Shown: piece by piece, positions 54,675 to 63,315 of the stretch
Layout of the letters: each line of letters begins with the position of its first letter
How positions within the stretch are numbered: position 1 is the stretch's first letter
NCBI GenBank assembly: GCA_023269825.1
Contig: JAGDWI010000002.1
Coordinates: forward strand, 120,616 to 184,615
DNA length: 64,000 nt
Source of the DNA: Desulfurococcaceae archaeon
Lineage (GTDB): Archaea > Thermoproteota > Thermoprotei_A > Sulfolobales > Desulfurococcaceae
Reading direction: 5' to 3'
Program-made: the position numbers and the translations under genes
The notes under the pieces: generated by a model
Database searches by the model: none
Told to the model about the DNA's origin: nothing
Seen by the model: the letters and a program-made list of their open reading frames with translations, nothing else

Positions 54675-55382
54675 TTGAGCAGTCAACGGGACACCCAACC
54701 CGGACAAGTTAAGGTCTGCGACGCGGATAGTACTTTGGAGTTGATCAAAACAAGGAGAAGCATAAGAAAATACAAGGAAACACCAGTACCCGATGACTAC
54801 ACTGTTAAGATCCTGGAGGCGGGGAGATGGGCTCCCAGCGGTGAAGATGCTCAGCCTTGGAGGTTTATTGTAATAAAAGACAGGAAGAAAATAGAGACCC
54901 TTGGAAAACTAGCAGGTGCAGGTAGTGCGAGAAGATTTAGAGCAGAGTTCTTAACTAGGAAATTGTTCGATAGACTACCAATACCTGATGAAGAAAAAAG
55001 GAAGAGAGTTTATAGAAAACTAATCACAGGCGAAGTATCATTATTCATGAAGGATGCACCATTACTAATAGTTGTTGTAGGTCGAAGAGACTGCTGGGAC
55101 GCTGTCTACGACGTATCAGCAGCAATTCAAAACATATTACTACAAGTACACGCAATGGGTCTTGGAGCTTGCTGGCTCGTAGCACCAGTTATTGATGTTA
55201 GAGATGAAATGAAAGTCAAAGAATTGCTGAAAATACCCGAGGAATACACTGTTGACGCAATATTAGCTGTAGGGTACCCAGCTGAGAGTCCAAAGCCTAG
55301 ACCGCGTCTACCATTAAGTGAAATCGTTTTCTACGAGGAATTCGGGGAAAAGTGGCCTATTCTACTCGAGAAAACTAGTTAG
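54675..55382 (+). CDS. Nitroreductase-family flavin protein
   Basis: 235 residues. IKTRRSIRKYKETPVPDDY, GRWAPSGEDAQPWRFIVI, AAIQNILLQVHAMGLGACWL and ILAVGYPAE are the FMN-binding motifs in order. It would reduce or oxidise a small organic compound with NAD(P)H or ferredoxin. Start is TTG 54675. It sits in the island after the CoA transferase, 140 nt away, with a promoter-like AT stretch between. Stop overlaps the start region of the next gene. Confidence 0.88.
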   Translation: MSSQRDTQPGQVKVCDADSTLELIKTRRSIRKYKETPVPDDYTVKILEAGRWAPSGEDAQPWRFIVIKDRKKIETLGKLAGAGSARRFRAEFLTRKLFDRLPIPDEEKRKRVYRKLITGEVSLFMKDAPLLIVVVGRRDCWDAVYDVSAAIQNILLQVHAMGLGACWLVAPVIDVRDEMKVKELLKIPEEYTVDAILAVGYPAESPKPRPRLPLSEIVFYEEFGEKWPILLEKTS

Positions 55383-55393
55383 TGGTGTTGAGA

Positions 55394-55933
55394 ATGGAGT
55401 CCCGTGAAACCCTGATTGAATACTTCAATAGCCTGGTTAAAGGATTAAAGAAAGCACTATACGAGCAACGTGGTGAAGGAGCTAGATTTAGAACATACCT
55501 AGTTGGAAGAGACTTCTTCGCCGGTAAAATCAGGGAGCTAGTTAAAGACACAGATGATTGGAACACTATACTCGAGAAAATCGGCAAGTACTTGAAAGAT
55601 CTAGGGCTTGTAACAGATTTAAGTTACAATGTTGGACCAGTAGGTGAGTTCGAAGGATTAATAGTTGGTAGAGCGGTTAAGGTAAACGTTAAGGGATGCA
55701 TACATAGGAGGATAGATGAGGAATTAATGGAGAAGAAAGTGCCACCGTACACACTTTGCCCAGTTGCGAATATATTGATTTACATTGCAGACGAAGTAAA
55801 GAATAAAGGCGTACCAGCATCAGAGCTCATTCTAGCGGAAATGGGTAAAGAAGGATGCGAATTAACGGTAACCATATTTGAGGAGCTTCCAACTCTGAAG
55901 GAATCAACGCAGCAGAAAGAGCAAGGAAAATAA
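55394..55933 (+). CDS. Cys-containing protein of unknown function
   Basis: 179 residues. N-terminal helical half; C-terminal half with KVNVKGCIHRRIDEELMEKKVPPYTLCPVANILIY and EMGKEGCELTVTIFEE. Three Cys (GCxH...LCP...GC) in this arrangement recall small ligand- or cluster-binding domains (4-vinyl-reductase/V4R type), but I cannot place it. It is coupled to the nitroreductase gene. ATG 55394 has GGTGTTGAG before it; the frame opens at GTG 55382. Confidence 0.6.
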   Translation: MESRETLIEYFNSLVKGLKKALYEQRGEGARFRTYLVGRDFFAGKIRELVKDTDDWNTILEKIGKYLKDLGLVTDLSYNVGPVGEFEGLIVGRAVKVNVKGCIHRRIDEELMEKKVPPYTLCPVANILIYIADEVKNKGVPASELILAEMGKEGCELTVTIFEELPTLKESTQQKEQGK

Positions 55934-56001
55934 CTAATCAGTAGAATATACTTATTTTTATTTTTAATATGCGGAGTATAAATATGCATGGGAGATAATT
56001 A

Positions 56002-56514
56002 GTGAAGCATGTGCATAAAATGAGTAAAACAAGGAGAGCGCTAGGAGTATTTGACAAAGTACTAGGTTTCATTGAGGAGCCATTCACATACCTTGGAATA
56101 ATCTTAGTGTTAATGCTGGTTGGTGTAGCCTTCTCTAGGTACTTTTTAAAATACCCTACTCCCTTCGAGGAAGAAGTATCTCTATTATTGAACCTGTGGA
56201 TGGTATGCCTAGGCATGAGTATTGCACTGAGAACGGGTGATCACATAAACACGCCAATTCTCTACGATAAAATCGTGGCTAGGAAGAGAATTGGTAGAAT
56301 ATACCGTGTTTTAATATACCTGGTTTCCATAGGTTTCTCAGCGTTAATGCTATACTTCATTTACTTAAAGTTTCCAATACTAACAAAAGGAAGAACGGAG
56401 TACATGAGATTCCCATACGCTGTTTATTACTCTGGGTTAATAATAGCTTTCTCCTTCATGATATTAAGGTACACCATAAAGATCGTGGTTACATTAACAG
56501 GTGAAACACAATGA
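56002..56514 (+). CDS. dctQ: TRAP transporter small permease (DctQ)
   Basis: 170 residues, four hydrophobic helices: GFIEEPFTYLGIILVLMLVGVAFSRYFLKYPTPFEEEVSLLLNLWMVCLGMSIALRTGDHI is the DctQ signature (FxxEE-x-x-L and LGMSxALRxGxHI). It is the small membrane subunit of a tripartite ATP-independent organic-acid importer. The 3' end overlaps dctM by 4 nt. Start GTG 56002; an internal ATG at 56020 is possible. Confidence 0.9.
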   Translation: MKHVHKMSKTRRALGVFDKVLGFIEEPFTYLGIILVLMLVGVAFSRYFLKYPTPFEEEVSLLLNLWMVCLGMSIALRTGDHINTPILYDKIVARKRIGRIYRVLIYLVSIGFSALMLYFIYLKFPILTKGRTEYMRFPYAVYYSGLIIAFSFMILRYTIKIVVTLTGETQ

Positions 56515-57833
56515 TACCGCTTGATACTCCTACTTTGGCTACTCTAACGTTTTTTATATCGTTCTTCATACTAGTTTTAGCTGGTGTACCATTAGCTGTT
56601 TCGCTGGGTTTATGCAGTGTAATCATAGCATCTACTATTATAACAATTGATCCATACTTGTTAATAAAAGCATTTTATCAACCATTCCAATCGTTTTCGC
56701 TCATAGCAATATACTTGTTCGTAGCTATGGGAGTAATATTTAGTGAAACTGGATTAACATCACTACTAATAGACTTGTTATACCCTGTGCTAGGTAGAAA
56801 GAGGTATGGGCTACCGTTCATGGTAATTATAGGTTCAGCAATATTTGGTTTACTAACTGGTTCCGCTGTAGCAACCGCTGGAGCATTTGCAGGTTTACTT
56901 GGAGGAGAGATGATCAGGAAAAAATTCCCCAAAGAACACGCTTTAGCAGTAGTCAGTGTTGCAGCACCTCTTGGAGCGTTAATTCCTCCATCTATACCTG
57001 CTCTAGTGTTATCAGTATCAACTAATACATCAGTACTAACTAATTTCGCTGTCGTAGGCGGTATCGGAATTCTATATACCATTATCCTCTTGATATGGGA
57101 AGCAGTAGTTGTTACTCGGAGAAAAATAGGTGAAGTATACAAAGAAGATTCTACGAGGAAGGATTCTTACCTTAAAAACATTCTGAAAGCAGCGCCCATT
57201 GCTTTAGTGCCAATAGGTGTACTAGGAGGAATTTTCATGGGATTAGTATCAGTCTCGGAGGCTGGTGCAATAGGTGTCATAGTATCATTACTAATAGCTA
57301 TTGCATATAGGAGACTTAACTTATCCACGCTTCGAAAAATCGCTATTCAAAGCGCATCTACGACAGCGGTGGTATACTTCTTGATCTCTACATCCTATAT
57401 GGTCAGCTATGTTTGGAGCATGAGTAAAGTCTATGTTGTATTAGACAGTATGCTTCAGCAAATATCCGTAATATCGGTTACTTTAACGTTACTAGTTGTA
57501 GAGGTAATACTACTCATAATGGGAATGTTCATTGACCTAATAATATTCAATATCACTTTGGCCCCGGTGTTAGCTACAATACTTAGACCAATGGGTATAA
57601 GTCCATATCTAGTAAACGGTATATTCGCACTGGGTAATTTAATAGGGACGGTTACGCCCCCCGTGGGAACAGTTCTAGCTACAGCATGTGGAGCTTTGAA
57701 AATACCGCTGAACAGTAGAATATTCAAGGAAGTATTCTTCATGTTAATTCCATCAATAATACTGTATGTTCTAATGGTGTTCATACCGGATATCGCATTA
57801 TGGTTACCGAAGCTACTAGGATTAAGACTTTAA
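56511..57833 (+). CDS. dctM: TRAP transporter large permease (DctM)
   Basis: 440 residues with about 12 membrane helices. FGLLTGSAVATAGAFAGLLGGEMIRK, VAAPLGALIPPSIPALVLSVSTN and GTVTPPVGTVLATACGALK are the DctM (IT superfamily) motifs. It carries organic acids with a Na+ or H+ gradient. TRAP transporters are uncommon in crenarchaea, and this one is complete with DctP at 59.8 kb. Confidence 0.93.
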   Translation: MIPLDTPTLATLTFFISFFILVLAGVPLAVSLGLCSVIIASTIITIDPYLLIKAFYQPFQSFSLIAIYLFVAMGVIFSETGLTSLLIDLLYPVLGRKRYGLPFMVIIGSAIFGLLTGSAVATAGAFAGLLGGEMIRKKFPKEHALAVVSVAAPLGALIPPSIPALVLSVSTNTSVLTNFAVVGGIGILYTIILLIWEAVVVTRRKIGEVYKEDSTRKDSYLKNILKAAPIALVPIGVLGGIFMGLVSVSEAGAIGVIVSLLIAIAYRRLNLSTLRKIAIQSASTTAVVYFLISTSYMVSYVWSMSKVYVVLDSMLQQISVISVTLTLLVVEVILLIMGMFIDLIIFNITLAPVLATILRPMGISPYLVNGIFALGNLIGTVTPPVGTVLATACGALKIPLNSRIFKEVFFMLIPSIILYVLMVFIPDIALWLPKLLGLRL

Positions 57834-57975
57834 ATCATTTTTCATTGATCAATCTCTCCTCATGGATTTCAATACGTAATAATAATCCGTGTTTTGTTAA
57901 AATATTTAAATGTTATACCAGTAAATAGTGCTAGGATTTAGTTTATTATGAAGCAATCAAAGCAGGTGCACGAGC

Positions 57976-58989
57976 TTGAAAGCCTGTGTTTACAGAGAAC
58001 CGTTTAAAGTATCATTCGAGGAGATTCCTCACCCTAAGATATCTGAGAACGAGGCGATGGTTAAGGTGATTATGGCTGGTATATGCGGTAGCGATCTCGA
58101 GATCTATAGGGGGAAGAGATCAGTTAAACCACCGCTTGTTCTAGGGCATGAAGCTGTTGGAGTAATAACAGATATTGGCGAAAACGTTAGTGGCTTCAAC
58201 GTAGGAGACACTGTGGTTATTGAACCCAATATTTATTGCGGCGAATGCTACTATTGTAGAAAAGGTAGAATGAACATTTGTGAGAGAAAAATCATATATG
58301 GAGTCACTAGGAACGGTGTCTTCGCAGAGTATGTTGAAGTTCCAAGCAAGTTCTTGTGGAGAATACCTGAAAACATGTCTTATGAAGCAGCAGTTCTAGT
58401 GGAGCCTTTATCCGTTGTTCTACGAGCAATAAGGCATCTTAATATTTTACCATCCGACAACGTGCTCGTGCTTGGGGGCGGATCAATAGGAGCTATGACA
58501 GCTCTCACGTTAGAGTACATGAATATTAATGTGGTTATAACTGAAATAGTATCATCACGTGTAAAGATCCTCAAGGAGATAGGTATTCGAAAAGTTGTAA
58601 ATACCCAGGATCCATCTGCAGATGAAGTCATTAAGAATTATTTCGATGGAGATAAAGCGGATTACGTAATAGATACCGTAGGTACAAGTGGGACTTTCGC
58701 ACAGTTATTTAAGTGGGTTAAGCCAAGTGGAAAAGCTATAGTGTTAGGATTAACGGGTCATAAAGCGGAGGTTGAGGTGTTTCCGCTTGTTAGAGGCGAA
58801 CTAAGTATAGAAGGCTCCATAATATATGTTGGAGACTACTATGACAGTATCAGGTTAATGAGAAGACGAGATTTCGCTGACAAGATAGTAAAAGTTATAA
58901 CTCATAGATTTAGACTCGAAGAATGTGCCAAAGCATTCGAAGTAGCTGATAAAGGCGAAGGATTGAAAGTAGTGTTTCAAATGCAATGA
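57976..58989 (+). CDS. Zinc-dependent alcohol/polyol dehydrogenase (MDR family)
   Basis: 337 residues. GICGSDLEIYRG and GHEAVGVI bind catalytic zinc; CGECYYCRKGRMNICE gives the four structural-zinc Cys; LVLGGGSIGAMTALTLEYM is the NAD(P) fold. The family contains sorbitol, threonine and galactonate/quinate-type dehydrogenases. Position between DctM and a dehydroquinase suggests a hydroxy-acid or polyol substrate. Start TTG 57976 after a clear AT-rich gap. Confidence 0.9.
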   Translation: MKACVYREPFKVSFEEIPHPKISENEAMVKVIMAGICGSDLEIYRGKRSVKPPLVLGHEAVGVITDIGENVSGFNVGDTVVIEPNIYCGECYYCRKGRMNICERKIIYGVTRNGVFAEYVEVPSKFLWRIPENMSYEAAVLVEPLSVVLRAIRHLNILPSDNVLVLGGGSIGAMTALTLEYMNINVVITEIVSSRVKILKEIGIRKVVNTQDPSADEVIKNYFDGDKADYVIDTVGTSGTFAQLFKWVKPSGKAIVLGLTGHKAEVEVFPLVRGELSIEGSIIYVGDYYDSIRLMRRRDFADKIVKVITHRFRLEECAKAFEVADKGEGLKVVFQMQ

Positions 58990-59068
58990 ATATTCATGTA
59001 AGTTAGCAGAGTAGAAGTACTCATAAAGCTTTTTACACTCTACCTCATAGTCTTTATTGGTGGTATAA

Positions 59069-59743
59069 GTGATTAAGAAACCCATTAAGCCTCTTCTTGT
59101 AGCAGCTCTACCTATCACTTCTCTAAATGATTTAGAGAAAATAAATTCAGCTGAAGGCCTAGTAGATCTAGTTGAGCTAAGAGTAGATTACATGGATAAT
59201 CCGTTAATTATACCCTACGAGAAACTAAATCGAGAAAAAATACTTGTTACTCTGAGGGATTTCACGGAGGGAGGTGTAAAGAAGCACCCTGACGAAACAA
59301 AACTATTCCTACTCAAAAAACTAAGTGACCTGGGAATACTATATGATGTGGAAATAGAGTTCGTTGAGAAACATCGTAACGTAAACTATGAAGATAAAAT
59401 TGCATCAATACATGTTTTCAATACGTCAAACGTGGACTGGAATATTATTAAGGAGAAAGTTAAGAAATACATGGATAAAGCATTAATAGTTAAAATAGCG
59501 ACAACTCCGTTTCCAGGTTATAGAGCTTATCTCGCATCTCTACTGGAACTAGGAGATAACATAGCTGTTATGCCTATGAGCACTAACCCGCAGGAGAGAA
59601 TAGCGTTCACATTATTAGGCTCAAAGCTCCTATACTGTTGCTTAGAGAAACCCACTGCACTAGGTCAAATTAAGTGCAGTGATGTTAAGTTAGTTCTCGA
59701 CATGATTAGTAAACACGCTAACTATGTTATTAAACCATTCTAA
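59069..59743 (+). CDS. aroD: 3-dehydroquinate dehydratase, type I
   Basis: 224 residues. VDLVELRVDYMD (substrate Glu/Arg), catalytic His in ASIHVF (about H115), Schiff-base Lys in LIVKIATTPF (about K142), and PMSTNP and TALGQIK near the C-terminus in place of the TAPGQ motif. It converts 3-dehydroquinate to 3-dehydroshikimate, either in aromatic amino-acid synthesis or in catabolism of quinate-type acids. No other shikimate-pathway gene is in the window, and it lies between TRAP and dehydrogenase genes, which favours the catabolic reading but does not prove it. Confidence 0.85.
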   Translation: MIKKPIKPLLVAALPITSLNDLEKINSAEGLVDLVELRVDYMDNPLIIPYEKLNREKILVTLRDFTEGGVKKHPDETKLFLLKKLSDLGILYDVEIEFVEKHRNVNYEDKIASIHVFNTSNVDWNIIKEKVKKYMDKALIVKIATTPFPGYRAYLASLLELGDNIAVMPMSTNPQERIAFTLLGSKLLYCCLEKPTALGQIKCSDVKLVLDMISKHANYVIKPF

Positions 59744-59764
59744 AGTAAATCTAAAGTAAAAACA

Positions 59765-59772
59765 TTTAAAAA
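59765..59772 (+). promoter_or_regulatory. TATA box of dctP
   Basis: TTTAAAAA centred about 25 nt before the dctP ATG, so the transcript is probably leaderless. The GGAGGGG following the box is too far from the ATG to serve as its ribosome site. Confidence 0.5.
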
Positions 59773-59792
59773 GGAGGGGCTTCAATATATTT

Positions 59793-60965
59793 ATGGGTGT
59801 AATTATGAGTTCTGGGAAGCCCTCCACGTCACTAATAGCCGTCCTAGCTGTACTAATAGTTGTTGCAGGTGTAGTAGGGTACTTTGCTGGTAGTGCGATG
59901 GTGCCAGCTCAGCAGACGACTACAGTTACAGTAACAGCTCCGGGAGCAACGGGAGCATACACGGTAACAACTACTATGGAAAAAACAGTCACCATTGCAC
60001 CATCAGAAATACCTCAAATGGAACTACATACAGCCACACATATACCGCCAAACCCATGTAACCTTAACCCATGGGGAGAATGCAACGACCACAACTTAAT
60101 CCACAAGATCTTTAAGCAAGTTGTAGAAAACTTAACCAATGGAAGGGTAAAAGTGATAATTCATACGGCAGGTGAGTTAGGTGCAGAAAAAGACAATGTC
60201 GAACACGTGAGAGCTGGAACAATATTCATGACGTCTACATCTGTATCGGTCTTATCATCTTTCACAAATCAATTGCTCTTCTTCGATGTACCGGGATTGT
60301 TCCAGAGCCTGGACGAGTACTGGGCTTTCGCGCAATCCGATGTATGTAAACAGAGATTGCAAAAAGCCGCTGAAGATATTGGAAACGTACTAATATTTGG
60401 TCCATCATACTATGGTAGAAGATACTTTGCCACAGTCAATAAACCCATATATAGCATAGATGATTTGAAAGGCATAAAAGTGAGAGTTATACAAAGCCCA
60501 ATTGTTGTAGATGCAGCTCAAAGACTAGGATTATTACCAATACCAATGCCTTACAGTGAAATAGCTACTGCATTGCAGAGTGGAACTATACAAGGCCACG
60601 ATCAAGACCTCATAGGATATGTAGCTTCAAAATGGTATGAAATGGAGAAATATATGGCTATATTCCCATGGATGATTGGAACACACGTTATATTAATTAA
60701 TAAACAGCAATTTGAATCCATGCCGCCATCTTTACAAGCAATCATTTTGACAGCCATACAGCAGGCACTTCAGATTAAGAGCTTATGGGATGTACTATAT
60801 GAGCAAATAGCGTTAGATACCATTATAAAGAAGTACATGACTGTGACTTATCCCGATCCAAAGCCATTCTTGGAGATATACAGCAAGTTCCTACAAGACC
60901 ATAAGAATGATATTGGAGAAGATGTATTGAATTGGCTGCAACAATACAGAGCTTCGAAAGGTTAG
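59793..60965 (+). CDS. dctP: TRAP transporter substrate-binding protein (DctP)
   Basis: 390 residues: N-terminal membrane anchor (about 15-35), Thr-rich linker with TTTVTVTAPG, then a DctP fold with NLTNGRVKVIIHTAGELGAEKDNVEHVRAG, DDLKGIKVRVIQSP (the conserved substrate-carboxylate Arg) and QSGTIQGHDQDLIGYVASKWYEM. The Arg signals an organic-acid ligand, as in most DctP. ATG 59793 chosen; another ATG at 59805 is possible. It is separated from dctQM by two catabolic genes, which is unusual and ties those genes to the transporter. Confidence 0.92.
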   Translation: MGVIMSSGKPSTSLIAVLAVLIVVAGVVGYFAGSAMVPAQQTTTVTVTAPGATGAYTVTTTMEKTVTIAPSEIPQMELHTATHIPPNPCNLNPWGECNDHNLIHKIFKQVVENLTNGRVKVIIHTAGELGAEKDNVEHVRAGTIFMTSTSVSVLSSFTNQLLFFDVPGLFQSLDEYWAFAQSDVCKQRLQKAAEDIGNVLIFGPSYYGRRYFATVNKPIYSIDDLKGIKVRVIQSPIVVDAAQRLGLLPIPMPYSEIATALQSGTIQGHDQDLIGYVASKWYEMEKYMAIFPWMIGTHVILINKQQFESMPPSLQAIILTAIQQALQIKSLWDVLYEQIALDTIIKKYMTVTYPDPKPFLEIYSKFLQDHKNDIGEDVLNWLQQYRASKG

Positions 60966-61051
60966 TATGAGTAAAGGATCTTTTTACTTAAATAGTATTT
61001 TTTATTATATTTAAACCCTCCTCGCGATGATATGTATATATGGTGGGTATG

Positions 61052-61834
61052 ATGTTTAGAATAGGTTTGAAAACCAATGTATATATAGATCACCCAATAG
61101 ATGAAGTAATAAGGAAAACTGCGGTAATGGGTTATGAAGGAATAGAACTAGCTAGAACACATCTCATGAACTACACTGAGAGCGAGGTTGAAAACGTTAA
61201 AAAGCTCCTGAAAGAACACGGTTTAATCGTTTACTCTGTTCAAGCAGGGATACCATACACGGATGTAGAAGCTGGGAAAAAGCGTATAGAGCTCGCTCGG
61301 AGACTGGATTCTCCATTAGTTAACCTTGGTTACGGTCTCTACTATAAGCCTGGGGAGAGTTTCTCGGTTGCTTGGGAGAAAACTATTCAAGCACTAGGAG
61401 AACTACATGATTACGCTAAAAAATACGGTATTCAAGCAGCCGTGGAACCCGAAGTTAGAGCCCTATTATCACCATACATACCAGTTCTAAGCAAGTACGA
61501 GTATTTCGGAGAAGTAGTTAAAAGACTCCCAGATCTAGGTTTGATATTGGATGTTGAACACGCCATTGCATCGCTGGAAAACCCGTACTATATTATAAGG
61601 AAGTATAGAAATCACTTAAAGCTCCTACATATAAGTGACACTATCGACCAATTGCACCTACATCTCGTTCCGGGGAAAGGTCAAATAGATTATAAAACCC
61701 TCTTCAGAGTACTCAAAGAAGTAAATTACAATGGGTTCTTATCCGTTGAGATACCTCCATACTTTAACAACCCGGATCAAGCAGCTTATGAAAGCATAAT
61801 GTTTCTGAACAAGATTTTAATGGAGTTCTTTTAG
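61052..61834 (+). CDS. Xylose-isomerase-like TIM-barrel (sugar phosphate isomerase/epimerase family)
   Basis: About 260 residues. VMGYEGIELARTHLM, AVEPEVR (metal Glu), LGLILDVEHAIAS (metal Asp/His), LLHISDTIDQLHLHLVPGKGQIDYKTLFRVLKEVNYNGFLSVEIPPY are standard for the family, and the metal ligands look complete. Members include sugar isomerases and 3-dehydroshikimate dehydratase. Being next to aroD, a dehydroshikimate dehydratase is one option; an ordinary sugar or keto-acid isomerase is the other. ATG 61052 chosen, GGTGGG at 61042-61047; earlier ATGs at 61040 and 61049 are in frame. Confidence 0.85.
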   Translation: MFRIGLKTNVYIDHPIDEVIRKTAVMGYEGIELARTHLMNYTESEVENVKKLLKEHGLIVYSVQAGIPYTDVEAGKKRIELARRLDSPLVNLGYGLYYKPGESFSVAWEKTIQALGELHDYAKKYGIQAAVEPEVRALLSPYIPVLSKYEYFGEVVKRLPDLGLILDVEHAIASLENPYYIIRKYRNHLKLLHISDTIDQLHLHLVPGKGQIDYKTLFRVLKEVNYNGFLSVEIPPYFNNPDQAAYESIMFLNKILMEFF

Positions 61835-61900
61835 GTCTAAAAGACCAGGTTTAAGATCAAACTATTATTATATTCTCACATGATTACATGGGTAGTTTAT

Positions 61901-62848
61901 ATGAGTACATTAATAACTGGTGGTTGCGGCTACCTAGGATTAGCTTTAATGGAAAAACTCAGTAGGAAAGAGTTTAATGTACTAGCATATGATTTAAGTA
62001 TACCGCGCTTAAATGACCTGAGAAACTACTATGATTTAGATTTCACTCGTATAAAATTCATTAAGGGAGATATATTAGAGTTCCATAGATTGCTGGAAGT
62101 AGTTAAGAGATTTAATGTGAAAAACATTGTTCACACTGCAACAGTGCTGACGCTTGAAAGCGAGGAAAATCCTCCAAGAGCATTCAGGATCAACGTTGAA
62201 GGCACTTTAAATGTACTTGAAGCAGCTCGTCTAATGGATGTTGAAAAAGTAGTCTTCACAAGCTCCGAAGCCGTATATGGTGTAACGGAGAACGTTCTAA
62301 TAGATGAAGATTATCCTAAGAAACCTATAAGTATCTACGGTGTTACTAAACTAGCTTCCGAGTACTTGGGGTTAAAGTACTCTGAACTCTACGGCTTGGA
62401 TTTCATTGCTCTAAGGATCCCCATGATGTATGGTTTTGGATTATCATATACTGGCACTAGGCCCATTAACTACATTATAGAGTCAGCTATTAAAGGAGAA
62501 CCAGCGGTTCTAAAGTTTAGTGGGGAAATGAAGGTTGAACCATTACATGTTTTAGACGCTGTTCAAGCAGTGGAATCATCTTTGAAGACAAGAAAACCAC
62601 GTAGCAAAGTATACAATATAGGTATAAGTAAAATGTATAGTCTCCGGGAAATATGTGACATCGTCAAAGAGCACCTCCCAAGTACTCAGTGCGTTTTCGG
62701 CGATGACCCAGGAACAATGATTTACCCTGCACGCGGCCCCTTATCAATAAGAAGAGCACGGGAAGAACTAGGGTACCAACCGATTTATCTACCGGAAAAC
62801 GGTATCCCTGAAACTATAGAAAAATACATGAAAAGAAGGCATCAATAA
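61901..62848 (+). CDS. NAD-dependent epimerase/dehydratase (SDR extended)
   Basis: 315 residues. LITGGCGYLGLALMEKL (NAD glycine motif), NIVHTATVLT, VEGTLNVLEAARLMDVEKVVFTSSEAVYG, and catalytic YGVTKLASEYLGLKY (YxxxK). It resembles UDP-sugar epimerases, but other SDR reductases and dehydratases of uronic or hydroxy acids look alike. Start ATG 61901 (MSTLITGG); ATG 61880 would add seven residues. It is the last intact gene of the island. Confidence 0.85.
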   Translation: MSTLITGGCGYLGLALMEKLSRKEFNVLAYDLSIPRLNDLRNYYDLDFTRIKFIKGDILEFHRLLEVVKRFNVKNIVHTATVLTLESEENPPRAFRINVEGTLNVLEAARLMDVEKVVFTSSEAVYGVTENVLIDEDYPKKPISIYGVTKLASEYLGLKYSELYGLDFIALRIPMMYGFGLSYTGTRPINYIIESAIKGEPAVLKFSGEMKVEPLHVLDAVQAVESSLKTRKPRSKVYNIGISKMYSLREICDIVKEHLPSTQCVFGDDPGTMIYPARGPLSIRRAREELGYQPIYLPENGIPETIEKYMKRRHQ

Positions 62849-63038
62849 ACTTGGAAAAATTAACCAAAATATAACTATTCAATATGAAGACGCAACACCA
62901 AAGGGAACATACATTATACCTGTATCAGCACTATTACCAGTCGCCGTAACAAGTATCGGTTGGTTAGAAGGAGGTGCACCTTATCCATATTTCGAACATT
63001 ACGAAATACCAATAATTTCCACGGTAAGAATTTACTAG
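62832..63038 (+). pseudogene. C-terminal gene remnant without a start codon
   Basis: An open frame of 68 codons after a TGA. It has no ATG, GTG or TTG, but its composition is protein-like (TPKGTYIIPVSALLPVAVTSIGWLEGG) and it ends with YPYFEHYEIPIIS and a TAG. It looks like the C-terminus of a truncated protein whose front was lost, perhaps at insertion of the epimerase neighbourhood. The original identity is not recognised. Confidence 0.4.
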
Positions 63039-63213
63039 TGTAACTTTTTAACCATTAATAAACAACACTATTTTTTACTCAACTCATCCCCTGGTTCAAC
63101 GTAAACAAAGAGAATTCATATTGGAGAACTATGACCATTTAATAAAACTAAGTAGGAAGTATAAACTGAGTGGAAATCATTTATAAACACTGATACAATA
63201 TATCCTTATCGGT
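62849..63213 (+). other. Intergenic region between epimerase and tRNA-Gly
   Basis: Besides the remnant above, the stretch 63039-63179 is AT-rich with no open frame. TTTATAAA at 63180-63187 is the TATA box for tRNA-Gly, 27 nt before its 5' end. Confidence 0.5.
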
Positions 63214-63289
63214 GCGGCGGTCGTCTAGCCTGGACTAAGACGCCGGCCTGCCACGCCGGAGATCCCGGGTTCAAATCCCGGCCGCCGCA
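63214..63289 (+). tRNA. tRNA-Gly(GCC)
   Basis: 76 bases fold completely: acceptor GCGGCGG/CCGCCGC, D stem GTC/GAC, anticodon stem CCGGC/GCCGG with loop CTGCCAC (anticodon GCC), 5-base variable loop, T arm CCGGG TTCAAAT CCCGG, discriminator A, no CCA, no intron. It lies about 100 bases before a decayed integrase-like gene, so it may be the attachment site of an integrated element. Confidence 0.96.
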
Positions 63290-63315
63290 CACCTCTTTTA
63301 AGTACCCAGATAAAT

